Shown here in pieces: positions 34,237-42,317 of a stretch of 64,000 nucleotides of DNA (the stretch's first letter is position 1; every line of letters begins with the position of its first letter). The translations under genes and the position numbers were made by a program. The DNA comes from Bacteroidota bacterium (GTDB lineage: Bacteria > Bacteroidota > Ignavibacteria > Kryptoniales > JAKASW01), in the NCBI GenBank assembly GCA_021789975.1, contig JAJYIT010000019.1, positions 17,963 through 81,962 on the forward strand, read 5' to 3'. The notes beneath the pieces were generated by a model that searched no databases, was not told the origin of the DNA, and saw only the letters and a program-made list of their open reading frames with translations.

Positions 34237-36504
34237 TTATCTCCTCGCGTATTTTTCGATCAGCACCTTCGCCATAATCGAGTCCCAAATATAGTTCGGC
34301 GGACTTTGCTGGATCGGGAAATCAGCGCTGTACGATTCCCAGAAATGGTGGTTCGTCGCGAGCTGTGTCTCGACGGCGAGGAGCATTTTGTCCGCAACTT
34401 CATCTGCGATTTTCCTGTAATCATAGTGCTCCAATCCATCCATCACCGTATAATCCCACAGCATCCACACTGGCCCGTTCCAGTGGCAGCAGTCGTCCAC
34501 GAACGGCGTATACCCCGGATCGTTTGCAGCGACAGTCGGTACACCGTACTTTCGCCAGAATGTTTCCAGATTCGTAAGTTGCTTCACCAGGTCCGCAGCC
34601 TGTTCCTTTGTGGCGACGCGCGCCCACATCGGCAGGAAACCGATTATCTCTTTTCGCCTGAGACTCTTCCCTTCGAACTCGAACAAGTGACGGTTCATCG
34701 AGACATGATAGAAAAACTTGTCCTGCTTGTTCCACATATATTTATCTATCAATTTCGAAAGCTGATTGTATTTCTCTGACCACTCTTCGACCCCCGCCTG
34801 GTCGCCAAGTTCGCGTGCCATCAGCTTGAGGTAATACATTTCGTTTGCGGTCTGCGAAGAAAGGTCGAGGCAATCGAGGTCATGCGAAATATCGCGCCCC
34901 TCCAGACCTCGCGATGGGTTCATCATCTGGAAGACCACATTCCAGTCATCACGAACGTTCTCGATAATTCCATACGGTCCCCACTCAAGCAGGCCGTCAT
35001 GATTTTGATCCCTGTTCTTTTCAAGGTAATCCACGAACTTCGCCCCTGACTGATATGCCTCTCTCAAAAAAGTCTTATCATGACTTACTTTATATATTTC
35101 CCAATTGGTCCATGAAAAGAACGGCGCGGACGTAGTGCCGACCGAGTCGTGAGTGTAAGTCTGCGGCCCACGCGGCCCGACTCGATACGGGATGAGGCCG
35201 TCCGGTAATTGCTGATCCATGTAGATGCGCTGCGACTCCTCCGCAGATTTCCAATCCATATATGCATAAGGAATCATCGACATGGATTCATGCATCACCT
35301 GGTGACCGTGCCCCCATCCCCAAATCGGATTCCTGGAGAAGACATAGTAATTGTGCTTCGCCTGACCGCTCGGAGGAAGAATGCACTGCCTGACAAGGTT
35401 GAAGGCAGACAGATACACGAGCTTCTCGCCACTCGTCTTGAAAGCAATCCGGGGCACCGATGAATATAGATTGATGTCTGCGTCGACCATCGTCTGCGGA
35501 TCGATCGCGAGCGCGCGTTCGACATCGCTGACCATTTCCTGCATCGGTGAACGTGCATCCTGGCACCCCCTGACAAATCTAACCTCCGCAGATTGACCGG
35601 GCTCCAGATACAGATTTCTTTGGAGTGCGACAAGTCCTGACGGCCCGCCTGAGATCTCGTTCAGTTTTGACTTATGCGGATCATATTCATTGAACCTTCG
35701 AAGCTCCGGCTCAAACTGACTGAGCTTACACACCTGGTAAGAACCGAAGCTTTGAGGCATGGAATCAGAAACCAGCATGTCCCGAAAGCGGTCGGGATAA
35801 CCCGGATAGAGATCGCTGAACAATCTGACAGGAGACTCATAATGAGTCAACTCGTAACCGTCGCCCGCGGAATCAAACTTGACGACCCTCATCGAGTCAG
35901 CACTATCCATTTCGAGTGCCGAGTAGATGTTTATGTTGTATTCTATTCTTCCGGTGTTCTTGACGTGGAAGTCTATCAATGCGGCGCCTGAGCTATAGAC
36001 TGCGAAGACCTCCTGCACATCGATTCCGGCGAACGGTTCATAATCTATGACCGCTAAATCAGGAAATGAAGCTACCACAACCGGTTGTTTCACAAACTGG
36101 CTGATCTTATCGACTATGACATTGTTCACCCGCCATAACGTGAACCAGTCACCTGCGTCCTGGCTCGAACAAGTGATCGGTTTGTCGGAGGTGAAGTAGT
36201 TCATGAAGTATGCTTTATCCGCATAGAGCCGCGACCGATCCTTTGCGGCCGCGTAAGTCGTAAATAATGGATCGTTTGCGCCGGCACGAATCTTCAAGTA
36301 ACTATCTTTGACCACGACCTGCGACGACACATTACTGCAAAAGGACAAAATGAGAACCAAAAAGGCCACTGCTGTTCGAGCGCTCTTCCAGGAGGTCTGA
36401 TAGAAAAATGCGCCGCCGGGATGCCGTGACAAGAAAGAAAAGGATGCTAAAGAGATTAACCTTGCGCCATCGCGCCTCTGCAGTGAAGTGTCAGGCCGCT
36501 TCAA
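34237..36504 (-). CDS. GH63-like (MGH1-like) exported glycosidase
   Basis: The protein is up to 755 residues. The frame begins at TTG 36504, directly after the previous stop; a leader (AVAFLVLILSFCSNVSSQ) lies about 45-63 residues in, so a later GTG or TTG may be the real start. An N-terminal sandwich (65-300) is followed by an alpha/alpha toroid. Landmarks include IWGWGHGHQVMHESMSM, TTSAPFFSWTNWEIYKVS, DHDLDCLDLSSQ, LRRKEIIGFLPMWARVA, HWNGPVWMLWDYTVMDGL and the base region HFWESYSAD, as in GH63 and trehalase-type enzymes. It acts on alpha-linked glucose or mannose (family knowledge); the exact link is unknown. It is about the same length as its paralogue at 39340-41490, with shared motifs in order. 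Confidence 0.8.
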   Translation of the reverse strand: MKRPDTSLQRRDGARLISLASFSFLSRHPGGAFFYQTSWKSARTAVAFLVLILSFCSNVSSQVVVKDSYLKIRAGANDPLFTTYAAAKDRSRLYADKAYFMNYFTSDKPITCSSQDAGDWFTLWRVNNVIVDKISQFVKQPVVVASFPDLAVIDYEPFAGIDVQEVFAVYSSGAALIDFHVKNTGRIEYNINIYSALEMDSADSMRVVKFDSAGDGYELTHYESPVRLFSDLYPGYPDRFRDMLVSDSMPQSFGSYQVCKLSQFEPELRRFNEYDPHKSKLNEISGGPSGLVALQRNLYLEPGQSAEVRFVRGCQDARSPMQEMVSDVERALAIDPQTMVDADINLYSSVPRIAFKTSGEKLVYLSAFNLVRQCILPPSGQAKHNYYVFSRNPIWGWGHGHQVMHESMSMIPYAYMDWKSAEESQRIYMDQQLPDGLIPYRVGPRGPQTYTHDSVGTTSAPFFSWTNWEIYKVSHDKTFLREAYQSGAKFVDYLEKNRDQNHDGLLEWGPYGIIENVRDDWNVVFQMMNPSRGLEGRDISHDLDCLDLSSQTANEMYYLKLMARELGDQAGVEEWSEKYNQLSKLIDKYMWNKQDKFFYHVSMNRHLFEFEGKSLRRKEIIGFLPMWARVATKEQAADLVKQLTNLETFWRKYGVPTVAANDPGYTPFVDDCCHWNGPVWMLWDYTVMDGLEHYDYRKIADEVADKMLLAVETQLATNHHFWESYSADFPIQQSPPNYIWDSIMAKVLIEKYARR

Positions 36505-39099
36505 TTATCTGGTCCTCACTTCGATCGTGTGTTTCGTGAAACCTCCTCCGACATTCCCGGGGATCAGGAAGGATAGACGATTACCGCGAAGCTTCGCACC
36601 GCTGACTCCCGCAACGAGATTCGGGTTGGTGATTGCCATGGCATACTCCTCTCCTGCCAGACCTTCTATTTCCACATCCAACTTTTTCCCGGTGCTGGTC
36701 ACCGAGACAACTTTGATGCAATGGTCTGAAGCTCCGGTACTTGTATGAACGTCCGGCGGAATGATATCTACCGTCGGTACAAGACTAAAATCAAAGTTCA
36801 ATTCGCTGCCGGAAGCTGGGACAGTAACACTCGGTTCATTCCCCTCGGGAAAATTTTCCATTTCAAACCGGACATTCTTTCCGTTCACAGACGCAGACCT
36901 GACGATAGTCCCGGTGCCGAAAACAGGTGAGACTTTGATATTGTAGGCGGCGGCTCCGTGCGAGCTTACAGCAATATTGATATGGTTTCCGGTTTTCCGG
37001 TACCTGAATGAGAATGTCGCGTCGCCGATTCTGTAATTTGAAGCAGATGCAGAATCCCAATCGGCCGGGAACTGAGGTGCAAAGGTGACGGCCTTATGCA
37101 CTGCGTCACCGCTTAGTCCAAAGAGTCCTCTTACAAGCGGCAGCACGGTACCGGCGGTAGAGAAACCCTGGTGAGGCACGGCTTCTCCGAGCCAAACATT
37201 CGTAGCGCCCGAAAAGACCTCAGTAACATCCCCCGGCTCATTGTCGAACGCGTGCCTAACCGATGCCATCAACATTTCGTAACCCTGAATACTGAACCGG
37301 TGTTCGAACTCCGCAGTCGCCGCCCAGCTCGTTATGAATGGCCAGACCGTTCCGTAATTGTAATTGAGCGGATCGTAATACTTGCTCTTATTTGAGATGC
37401 TTCTGACACCCCAGTCCGTTGTCAGCTCTGATGAAGCCAGCCGCCGTAAGGCTTCATTGGCATGTGCCGGGTCACCGATATTCCAGGCGAGGCCAACCGA
37501 CATCCACGGAGTCAGCTCATCAACCTGTTGTCCGTTTGCATTGAATGCATAGGAATAGAATTTCCCATTCTGGTCCCAGAATTTTGTTTCGTAGGCCCTT
37601 TCTGCCTTTGCATACTCATCTGCAGCCTTCTTCTGATAATTACCATCGCCGACGGCCTTCGACAACAGTTCCATGGCATAAGTTGCACGAACCCAGACGG
37701 CCGACAGATAAACGTCAGATTCTATTCCGATCAATGAGCCGAACTCCAATGCGCCCAACCCTGCTTTACTGTTATCCATAAGACCGTCTCCGTTCGCATC
37801 GGTCGAAAGGCACCATTTGTATGCTTTCGTGATCGACTTCCAGCTCTGCTTCACGAAATCGATGTCTCCGGTCATCCGATAATAATCATAAACCGCATCG
37901 ATGTAGAACGGAGTCGTATCTCCGTGTATGTACGCGTAGCCGTACTTGTGAAACCAGTCGACGTAACCGGCGGCCTGCGAAAGTTCGTGTGCCATCTTAC
38001 CGTCCGACCTCTGCCACTTCTCAGTGAATGCGAGTGCGTCCCTGACGGTATGGTATGCGCCATAGCTGTTGAGACTAAAAGAATTGATGTAGGCATCTCC
38101 GCCGAAGAACCATCCGAATCCTGGCCGTCCGCTCGTTCCTGACATTCCGAGACCTGCCACCAGTCCTTCTCCGAGATCGGGATTATTAACTACCAGATTG
38201 TCGTACGCGACCTTCGCCCATTTGAAAGCCAGGTTAACTTCCCTGTTGGGGGTTTCTATCTGAAGCGTGTTCTCTTCGAGAGCATCATAATGCTTGACGT
38301 TCTCTTCGTAGAACGATTTCGGATTTGAGCTCAGACTGTCGTAGACAGCCTTCACACTTTTCCACTTTCCTTTTCCGCCCGCGAGGTAGATCGGGATGTA
38401 TTGACCTTTCACTGACTCCGGATCCTTAATCTCGATCGTAAACTGGTTCGGATAATCTGAAAGCATATGAGCGGGCGTGTAAGAAATTCCAGTTGCAGCC
38501 GGAGAGCCGACGATGCCGTTGTTCTCTCCGGTCGGTTCAGATATCACGTAAGCCTTCAGATTATCGTCCCAATAAGCGTACTGACCGCCGATTCCGGCAG
38601 GCCACATCGGCTGGAGAACCGGTAGAAATCCGCAGACGATTTTAAGAGGCACAACCGAGTGCACCGAAAGGAGGATGATCGCGCCCGGCTCGTACACCGG
38701 CGTAATGTAAATTGCCCTGACGGTAAATGATTGATAGACGTATGTAATCGTTGTCGCGGCGGGAGAGACGTCAATGTATCTGACGATGTCGGCCGCTTTG
38801 ATCGGTCTCGTGGAGTTCTGCAGGAAGAAAGAGAACTCGAAGTTTCGGAGTATCTTCAGCGGATACGCCCACGCCTCGAAGGAGCCGCTTTCATAACCGA
38901 GGATCGCGAACTTGCGGCCCACTTTGTCGAAAGGTGTAAACTGCTGTGCAAGCTGCCGGATCGACATACGGCTTTGCTCGATAGGAAACGCGGGAATAAT
39001 CCCCGGCATAGACTTCGTGTCAACTTTCTCCTGAGAGAACACCGTTGTCGTGGACACGAAACAGATTAGTAGTGACAAGACCAGCCGATATTTAGTCAT
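36505..39099 (-). CDS. Exported glycogen-debranching-like (GDE_C-type) glycosidase
   Basis: The protein has 864 residues from an ATG at 39099 with GGAG upstream and a leader (MTKYRLVLSLLICFVSTTTV to FSQ). A beta-rich N-terminal domain (to about 300) precedes an alpha/alpha toroid with GFGWFFGGDAYINSFSLNSY, EKWQRSDGKMAHELSQAAGY, TPFYIDAVYDYYRMTGDIDF and NYGTVWPFITSW. A C-terminal sandwich (about 660-860) follows. The toroid is that of amylo-alpha-1,6-glucosidase and GH15-like enzymes. The gene abuts the GH63-like gene with no gap, so the two are probably co-translated. The substrate is likely an alpha-glucan or alpha-mannan. Confidence 0.75.
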   Translation of the reverse strand: MTKYRLVLSLLICFVSTTTVFSQEKVDTKSMPGIIPAFPIEQSRMSIRQLAQQFTPFDKVGRKFAILGYESGSFEAWAYPLKILRNFEFSFFLQNSTRPIKAADIVRYIDVSPAATTITYVYQSFTVRAIYITPVYEPGAIILLSVHSVVPLKIVCGFLPVLQPMWPAGIGGQYAYWDDNLKAYVISEPTGENNGIVGSPAATGISYTPAHMLSDYPNQFTIEIKDPESVKGQYIPIYLAGGKGKWKSVKAVYDSLSSNPKSFYEENVKHYDALEENTLQIETPNREVNLAFKWAKVAYDNLVVNNPDLGEGLVAGLGMSGTSGRPGFGWFFGGDAYINSFSLNSYGAYHTVRDALAFTEKWQRSDGKMAHELSQAAGYVDWFHKYGYAYIHGDTTPFYIDAVYDYYRMTGDIDFVKQSWKSITKAYKWCLSTDANGDGLMDNSKAGLGALEFGSLIGIESDVYLSAVWVRATYAMELLSKAVGDGNYQKKAADEYAKAERAYETKFWDQNGKFYSYAFNANGQQVDELTPWMSVGLAWNIGDPAHANEALRRLASSELTTDWGVRSISNKSKYYDPLNYNYGTVWPFITSWAATAEFEHRFSIQGYEMLMASVRHAFDNEPGDVTEVFSGATNVWLGEAVPHQGFSTAGTVLPLVRGLFGLSGDAVHKAVTFAPQFPADWDSASASNYRIGDATFSFRYRKTGNHINIAVSSHGAAAYNIKVSPVFGTGTIVRSASVNGKNVRFEMENFPEGNEPSVTVPASGSELNFDFSLVPTVDIIPPDVHTSTGASDHCIKVVSVTSTGKKLDVEIEGLAGEEYAMAITNPNLVAGVSGAKLRGNRLSFLIPGNVGGGFTKHTIEVRTR

Positions 39100-39276
39100 A
39101 AAGAGTTCTCCGATTTTGCGTTTCATACATTCCGATTGCTCAATGGGAAAAAATCCGTTATTCTCCATTCCGGGACATCGAAGTATTTTTTGGCTATCCT
39201 TGACGGAGGAAGGCCCATCCTGGCCGCGTCATTCACGCAAGATCCTGGCGCGAATCAAGGCAATTCCTGAGCATGG

Positions 39277-39301
39277 ATTCTCATTAGAAACGCTCGAGAA
39301 T
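39277..39301. repeat. Intergenic hairpin between two glycosidase genes
   Basis: ATTCTC (39277-39282) and GAGAAT (39296-39301) pair around a 13-base loop in the 240-base gap between the GH63-like and GDE-like genes. The surrounding text (GGATTCTC, then CTCGAGAATGACG) is of a kind seen as dispersed intergenic repeats. No T-run follows on the minus strand. The rest of the gap holds nothing recognisable beyond the ribosome site of the GDE-like gene. Confidence 0.3.
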
Positions 39302-39339
39302 GACGCTGGGCCGCCTTGTGAGAGGCCATGCCTTTTCCT

Positions 39340-41490
39340 TCAGTGAATCCCATTCGCGGTGCGCAAATCCATAATCATTCTCGCCACCAGTCCCGCCCAT
39401 ATATATGTTTTATGATAGCCAGCCCATCGGGCGTCGGGATCATAGAACTCCCAGAAATAGTGATCTTTCTTCAGTTGGGCAATTACATTTGAAGTAACTT
39501 TCTCGACAAGTTCCCTGGCAAGGTTCCGATAACCATACCGGAGAAGCCCGTGCTCGATCAGATAATTCCATTCAACCCAGACAGGTCCGTTCCAGTACCC
39601 GCGAGGATTGTAGTATGGATCATTCGCGGCAAGAGACGGCACACCGTACTCGCGCCAGAACTCAGAAGTGTCCGTCAAGTTTTCCACCAACCGTGCCGCC
39701 TGTTCATTGCTCGCAACTCCGGCCCAAAGCGGCAGGAAACCGATAATCTCCTTGCGCTTCAAATCGTCGGGACGCTTGAAAGTAAATGTGTGGTTAAGCT
39801 TGTTGACATTGTAATAGAACCCAGTGGAATCATCCCACATATACTTGTTGATCAACTCAGACAGTCTAGCCGACTCTTGCCTCCACTTCTCGGCTTCTCT
39901 ATTTTTTCCGAGTGCAGCGGCCATCCTTGAGAGAGATTTCGCCTCCATAACAAGCATGCTGTTCAGATCCGGTCCCTCGAAGTTGGAAGGCCATCCGACC
40001 TGATCCCATACCGCAACGTCAGCATCTCGCACAGATTCTAGAACCGCCTGACCGCCCCATTCGAAGAGACTATCGTGCTGACTATCGCGATCCTTCCGCC
40101 AGAAGTCGAAGAACTTGACGCCCGACCGATATGCTTCAGCAAGAAACTTTTTGTCTTTCGTGACTCTGAAGATTTCCCAGTTTTCCCAGCTGAACCACGG
40201 TGCCGAGGTTGTCAGCTGGCCTTCGTACGGGATTGCCTCGTCGAGATACGGACCGGCACGGTAGTCAATGTATCCGTTCGGATGCTGGCGCTCCATGTAC
40301 ACACGTTGAGAGTTCATCGCGCTTGTCGGATCCATATAGACATACGCGAGCATCGAGAGGCTTTCATGGAACACCTGTCCGCCGTGTCCCCACCCCCAGA
40401 CAGGTTCGCGTGAGAAGACATAGTAGTTGTAGTGACACTTCCCTTCAGGCGGAAGCATACATTGCCTCAGAAGTGAGAACGCACTCCAGTACATCATCTT
40501 CTCATCAGGATTGGTAAACCGAAGTTGCGGAATCTTGCTGTAGAGTTTCTGATCCGCGACAATGAAGGAGTCGAGATTAAGCCCGAACGCTTTCTTCGCA
40601 GCTAAACGCATACCGGCAGAATCGGACAGAGATCTTGCCACGGTACGAACGACTCGAAACGTCACGGTTCCGTGTGACGGAATCAGGATAGTCTTGAAAA
40701 TGGCGATCGATTTCGCCGAGTCGGACTCAGAGCTTGGCATATTCCACGGCCGTTCAGCATATGAATATTCAGTCGAATCCGGAATGAAACTAGATGTGAA
40801 TAGGTTCGCGACGGTATCCACGTGCGGCATATCGTGGTCCAGCATCCATCCATCCGGAAGATCAACATAGGTGAACATTGCCTCATCAGAGATCTTGTTC
40901 ACCAAAATGGAACGGTATGAGCCTTTGCCGATGCTTAGGAATGGCACGACTTGAATCGTCCGTTTTCTGTTGCTCATGTTCCTGATCAGGAATTCCTGAA
41001 CGGCAGTGCTTGAGCTGTATACCAGGAACGTGGACTTCACTTCAAGGTCTTTGAATGGATAGTAATAGTACTTCACGATGTCTGAATATGAAGTCATTAT
41101 CACGGGCTGACGGTACAGCGATGGAAGGGTGGACACATAATTGGCGCGATGTCCGTCGCTCATTTCAGCGAAGGCTATCGACCAGTTGCCCCCTTTTTGA
41201 TTCTCGAATTCGATCCCGCGAGTGGAGTCGTAGAAGACCATGTGGTAGCCGACATCCAACGTGAATTCGGAGCGCTGCATCGCAGCGGCGTAGGTAGTGT
41301 AAAGCGGAGAGTCTTTGGTAGCATGGAGACGAGACAGAAAAGGCTGGCAGTGAACAGTACCGTGGACGATGAGGGCGAAAGCAAGTATTGAAGTGATCTG
41401 AAACGCTTTAGATTTCGTTGCGATGCTCCTCCGAGATTTTGTCAGAGACTCGTGATCGAAGAAAGGTGAAACAACCGGACCAACTTTCAT
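39340..41490 (-). CDS. GH63-like (MGH1-like) exported glycosidase, paralogue
   Basis: The protein has 716 residues. The N-terminal 48 residues hold a long polar stretch followed by an apolar leader (ITSILAFALIVHGTVHCQ). It shares with the 34237-36504 product SPLYTTYAAA, SRxPxWGWGHGxQVxHESxSM, LRRKEIIGFLP-type LKRKEIIGFLPLWAGVA, GVPSLAANDP and GYWNGPVWVEWNYLIEHGL. FWEFYDPDARWAGYHKTYIW holds the probable base Glu as in GH63 (WENYDP). Position and likeness indicate gene duplication around the GDE-like gene. A shared substrate with different chain position or linkage is likely. Confidence 0.82.
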   Translation of the reverse strand: MKVGPVVSPFFDHESLTKSRRSIATKSKAFQITSILAFALIVHGTVHCQPFLSRLHATKDSPLYTTYAAAMQRSEFTLDVGYHMVFYDSTRGIEFENQKGGNWSIAFAEMSDGHRANYVSTLPSLYRQPVIMTSYSDIVKYYYYPFKDLEVKSTFLVYSSSTAVQEFLIRNMSNRKRTIQVVPFLSIGKGSYRSILVNKISDEAMFTYVDLPDGWMLDHDMPHVDTVANLFTSSFIPDSTEYSYAERPWNMPSSESDSAKSIAIFKTILIPSHGTVTFRVVRTVARSLSDSAGMRLAAKKAFGLNLDSFIVADQKLYSKIPQLRFTNPDEKMMYWSAFSLLRQCMLPPEGKCHYNYYVFSREPVWGWGHGGQVFHESLSMLAYVYMDPTSAMNSQRVYMERQHPNGYIDYRAGPYLDEAIPYEGQLTTSAPWFSWENWEIFRVTKDKKFLAEAYRSGVKFFDFWRKDRDSQHDSLFEWGGQAVLESVRDADVAVWDQVGWPSNFEGPDLNSMLVMEAKSLSRMAAALGKNREAEKWRQESARLSELINKYMWDDSTGFYYNVNKLNHTFTFKRPDDLKRKEIIGFLPLWAGVASNEQAARLVENLTDTSEFWREYGVPSLAANDPYYNPRGYWNGPVWVEWNYLIEHGLLRYGYRNLARELVEKVTSNVIAQLKKDHYFWEFYDPDARWAGYHKTYIWAGLVARMIMDLRTANGIH

Positions 41491-41677
41491 ACCGGGCTTC
41501 TCAAGTCATCACGGTGACAAAATATAAACGAGATAAGTGATAAGCTCAACAATAAATGGTGGGCACGTCAACACAAGAATCATGGACGATGAAGAGCTGG
41601 CACGGTCACTCTTGCACTTTGAATAGATTCTCTAATGAAAACTACCGAAAGAGGAATCTGGCGGGAATCGACATATA

Positions 41678-41914
41678 TTACTTTTGAGGAAAACGGGAAG
41701 TATAGCTATCGGGGAGTTCCCTTATCATTTTCTCGTATTGACTCCCATTATCTTTTGCCAGCTTCTTGAAATATTCGACGCTCGACTTATTAAGGTTCAA
41801 GGTGACTTTGATGTTCTCTTCCCTGAACACCAGATCTTCCGGTGTCGGCAAGAAATCTTTCACTATCTCAACTTTGCCCATCTTCTCATTGCTGCACTTT
41901 ATTCTTTTTTTCAT
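41678..41914 (-). CDS. brnA: BrnA/CopG-type antitoxin
   Basis: The protein has 78 residues from an ATG at 41914 preceded by GGGAGA. The middle reads IKVTLNLNKSSVEYFKKLAK, a ribbon-helix-helix (beta strand then helix) as in BrnA and CopG proteins. DNGSQYEKMIRELPDSY matches the second helix, where BrnA usually has GxxYQxLI. It lies downstream of, and overlaps by 29 bases, the brnT frame, the normal toxin-first order. It would bind the toxin and repress the pair. Confidence 0.75.
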   Translation of the reverse strand: MKKRIKCSNEKMGKVEIVKDFLPTPEDLVFREENIKVTLNLNKSSVEYFKKLAKDNGSQYEKMIRELPDSYTSRFPQK

Positions 41915-42191
41915 AAATCTGTCTCCCTTTCCGCCAGTACCCTGCACCTACGATTCTTATCTTGTCATTTCCGTTTGTGAACCTAACAGTAATTATTCCG
42001 CAGCCGACTTTCCCAAAGCGATAGAATCATTCTTCTTCCTTACCGTGTTCCAAATCTTTTACGACAATCCTGTATGGGTCAGCGAATGCAAACTGGGCAC
42101 TCTCAAATGACAAGCCGTGTTTCTGTTTGTGTTCTTCGTTTTTGTTTTCAACCCATTCAAAACCAGCAAATCGAGGCAACTCACTTTTCAC
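41886..42191 (-). pseudogene. brnT: BrnT-type toxin interrupted by an in-frame TGA
   Basis: From a GTG at 42191 the frame reads ELPRFAGFEWVENKNEEHKQ, KHGLSFESAQFAFADP, then HGKEE followed by TGA at 42027-42029. The same frame then continues FYRFGKVGCGIITVRFTNG and RIVGAGYWRKGRQIYEKK to a TGA at 41886-41888. Both halves match a single BrnT ribonuclease of about 100 residues, where Arg normally follows EE, so one CGA-to-TGA change explains the break. The toxin is likely inactive unless the stop is read through. The frame is open upstream to a TTG at 42230. Confidence 0.78.
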
Positions 42192-42257
42192 TCTGTTTCC
42201 CAATACACCTATTCTTGTATGGTTATTCAACCATTTCGACTCCTGTCAAGGAGCTTA

Positions 42258-42287
42258 AGAAAACAAAGGGCGGTCTTTCGGCCGCCC
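42258..42287 (-). terminator. Rho-independent terminator of the OPT gene
   Basis: On the minus strand GGGCGG and CCGCCC pair around CCGAAAGA (stem 42268-42287), followed directly by TTTGTTTTCTT. It begins about 30 bases past the OPT stop, so it closes that transcript and isolates the toxin-antitoxin genes. Confidence 0.88.
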
Positions 42288-42317
42288 CATTGATCCAACA
42301 ATCCACTATTCCAATTT

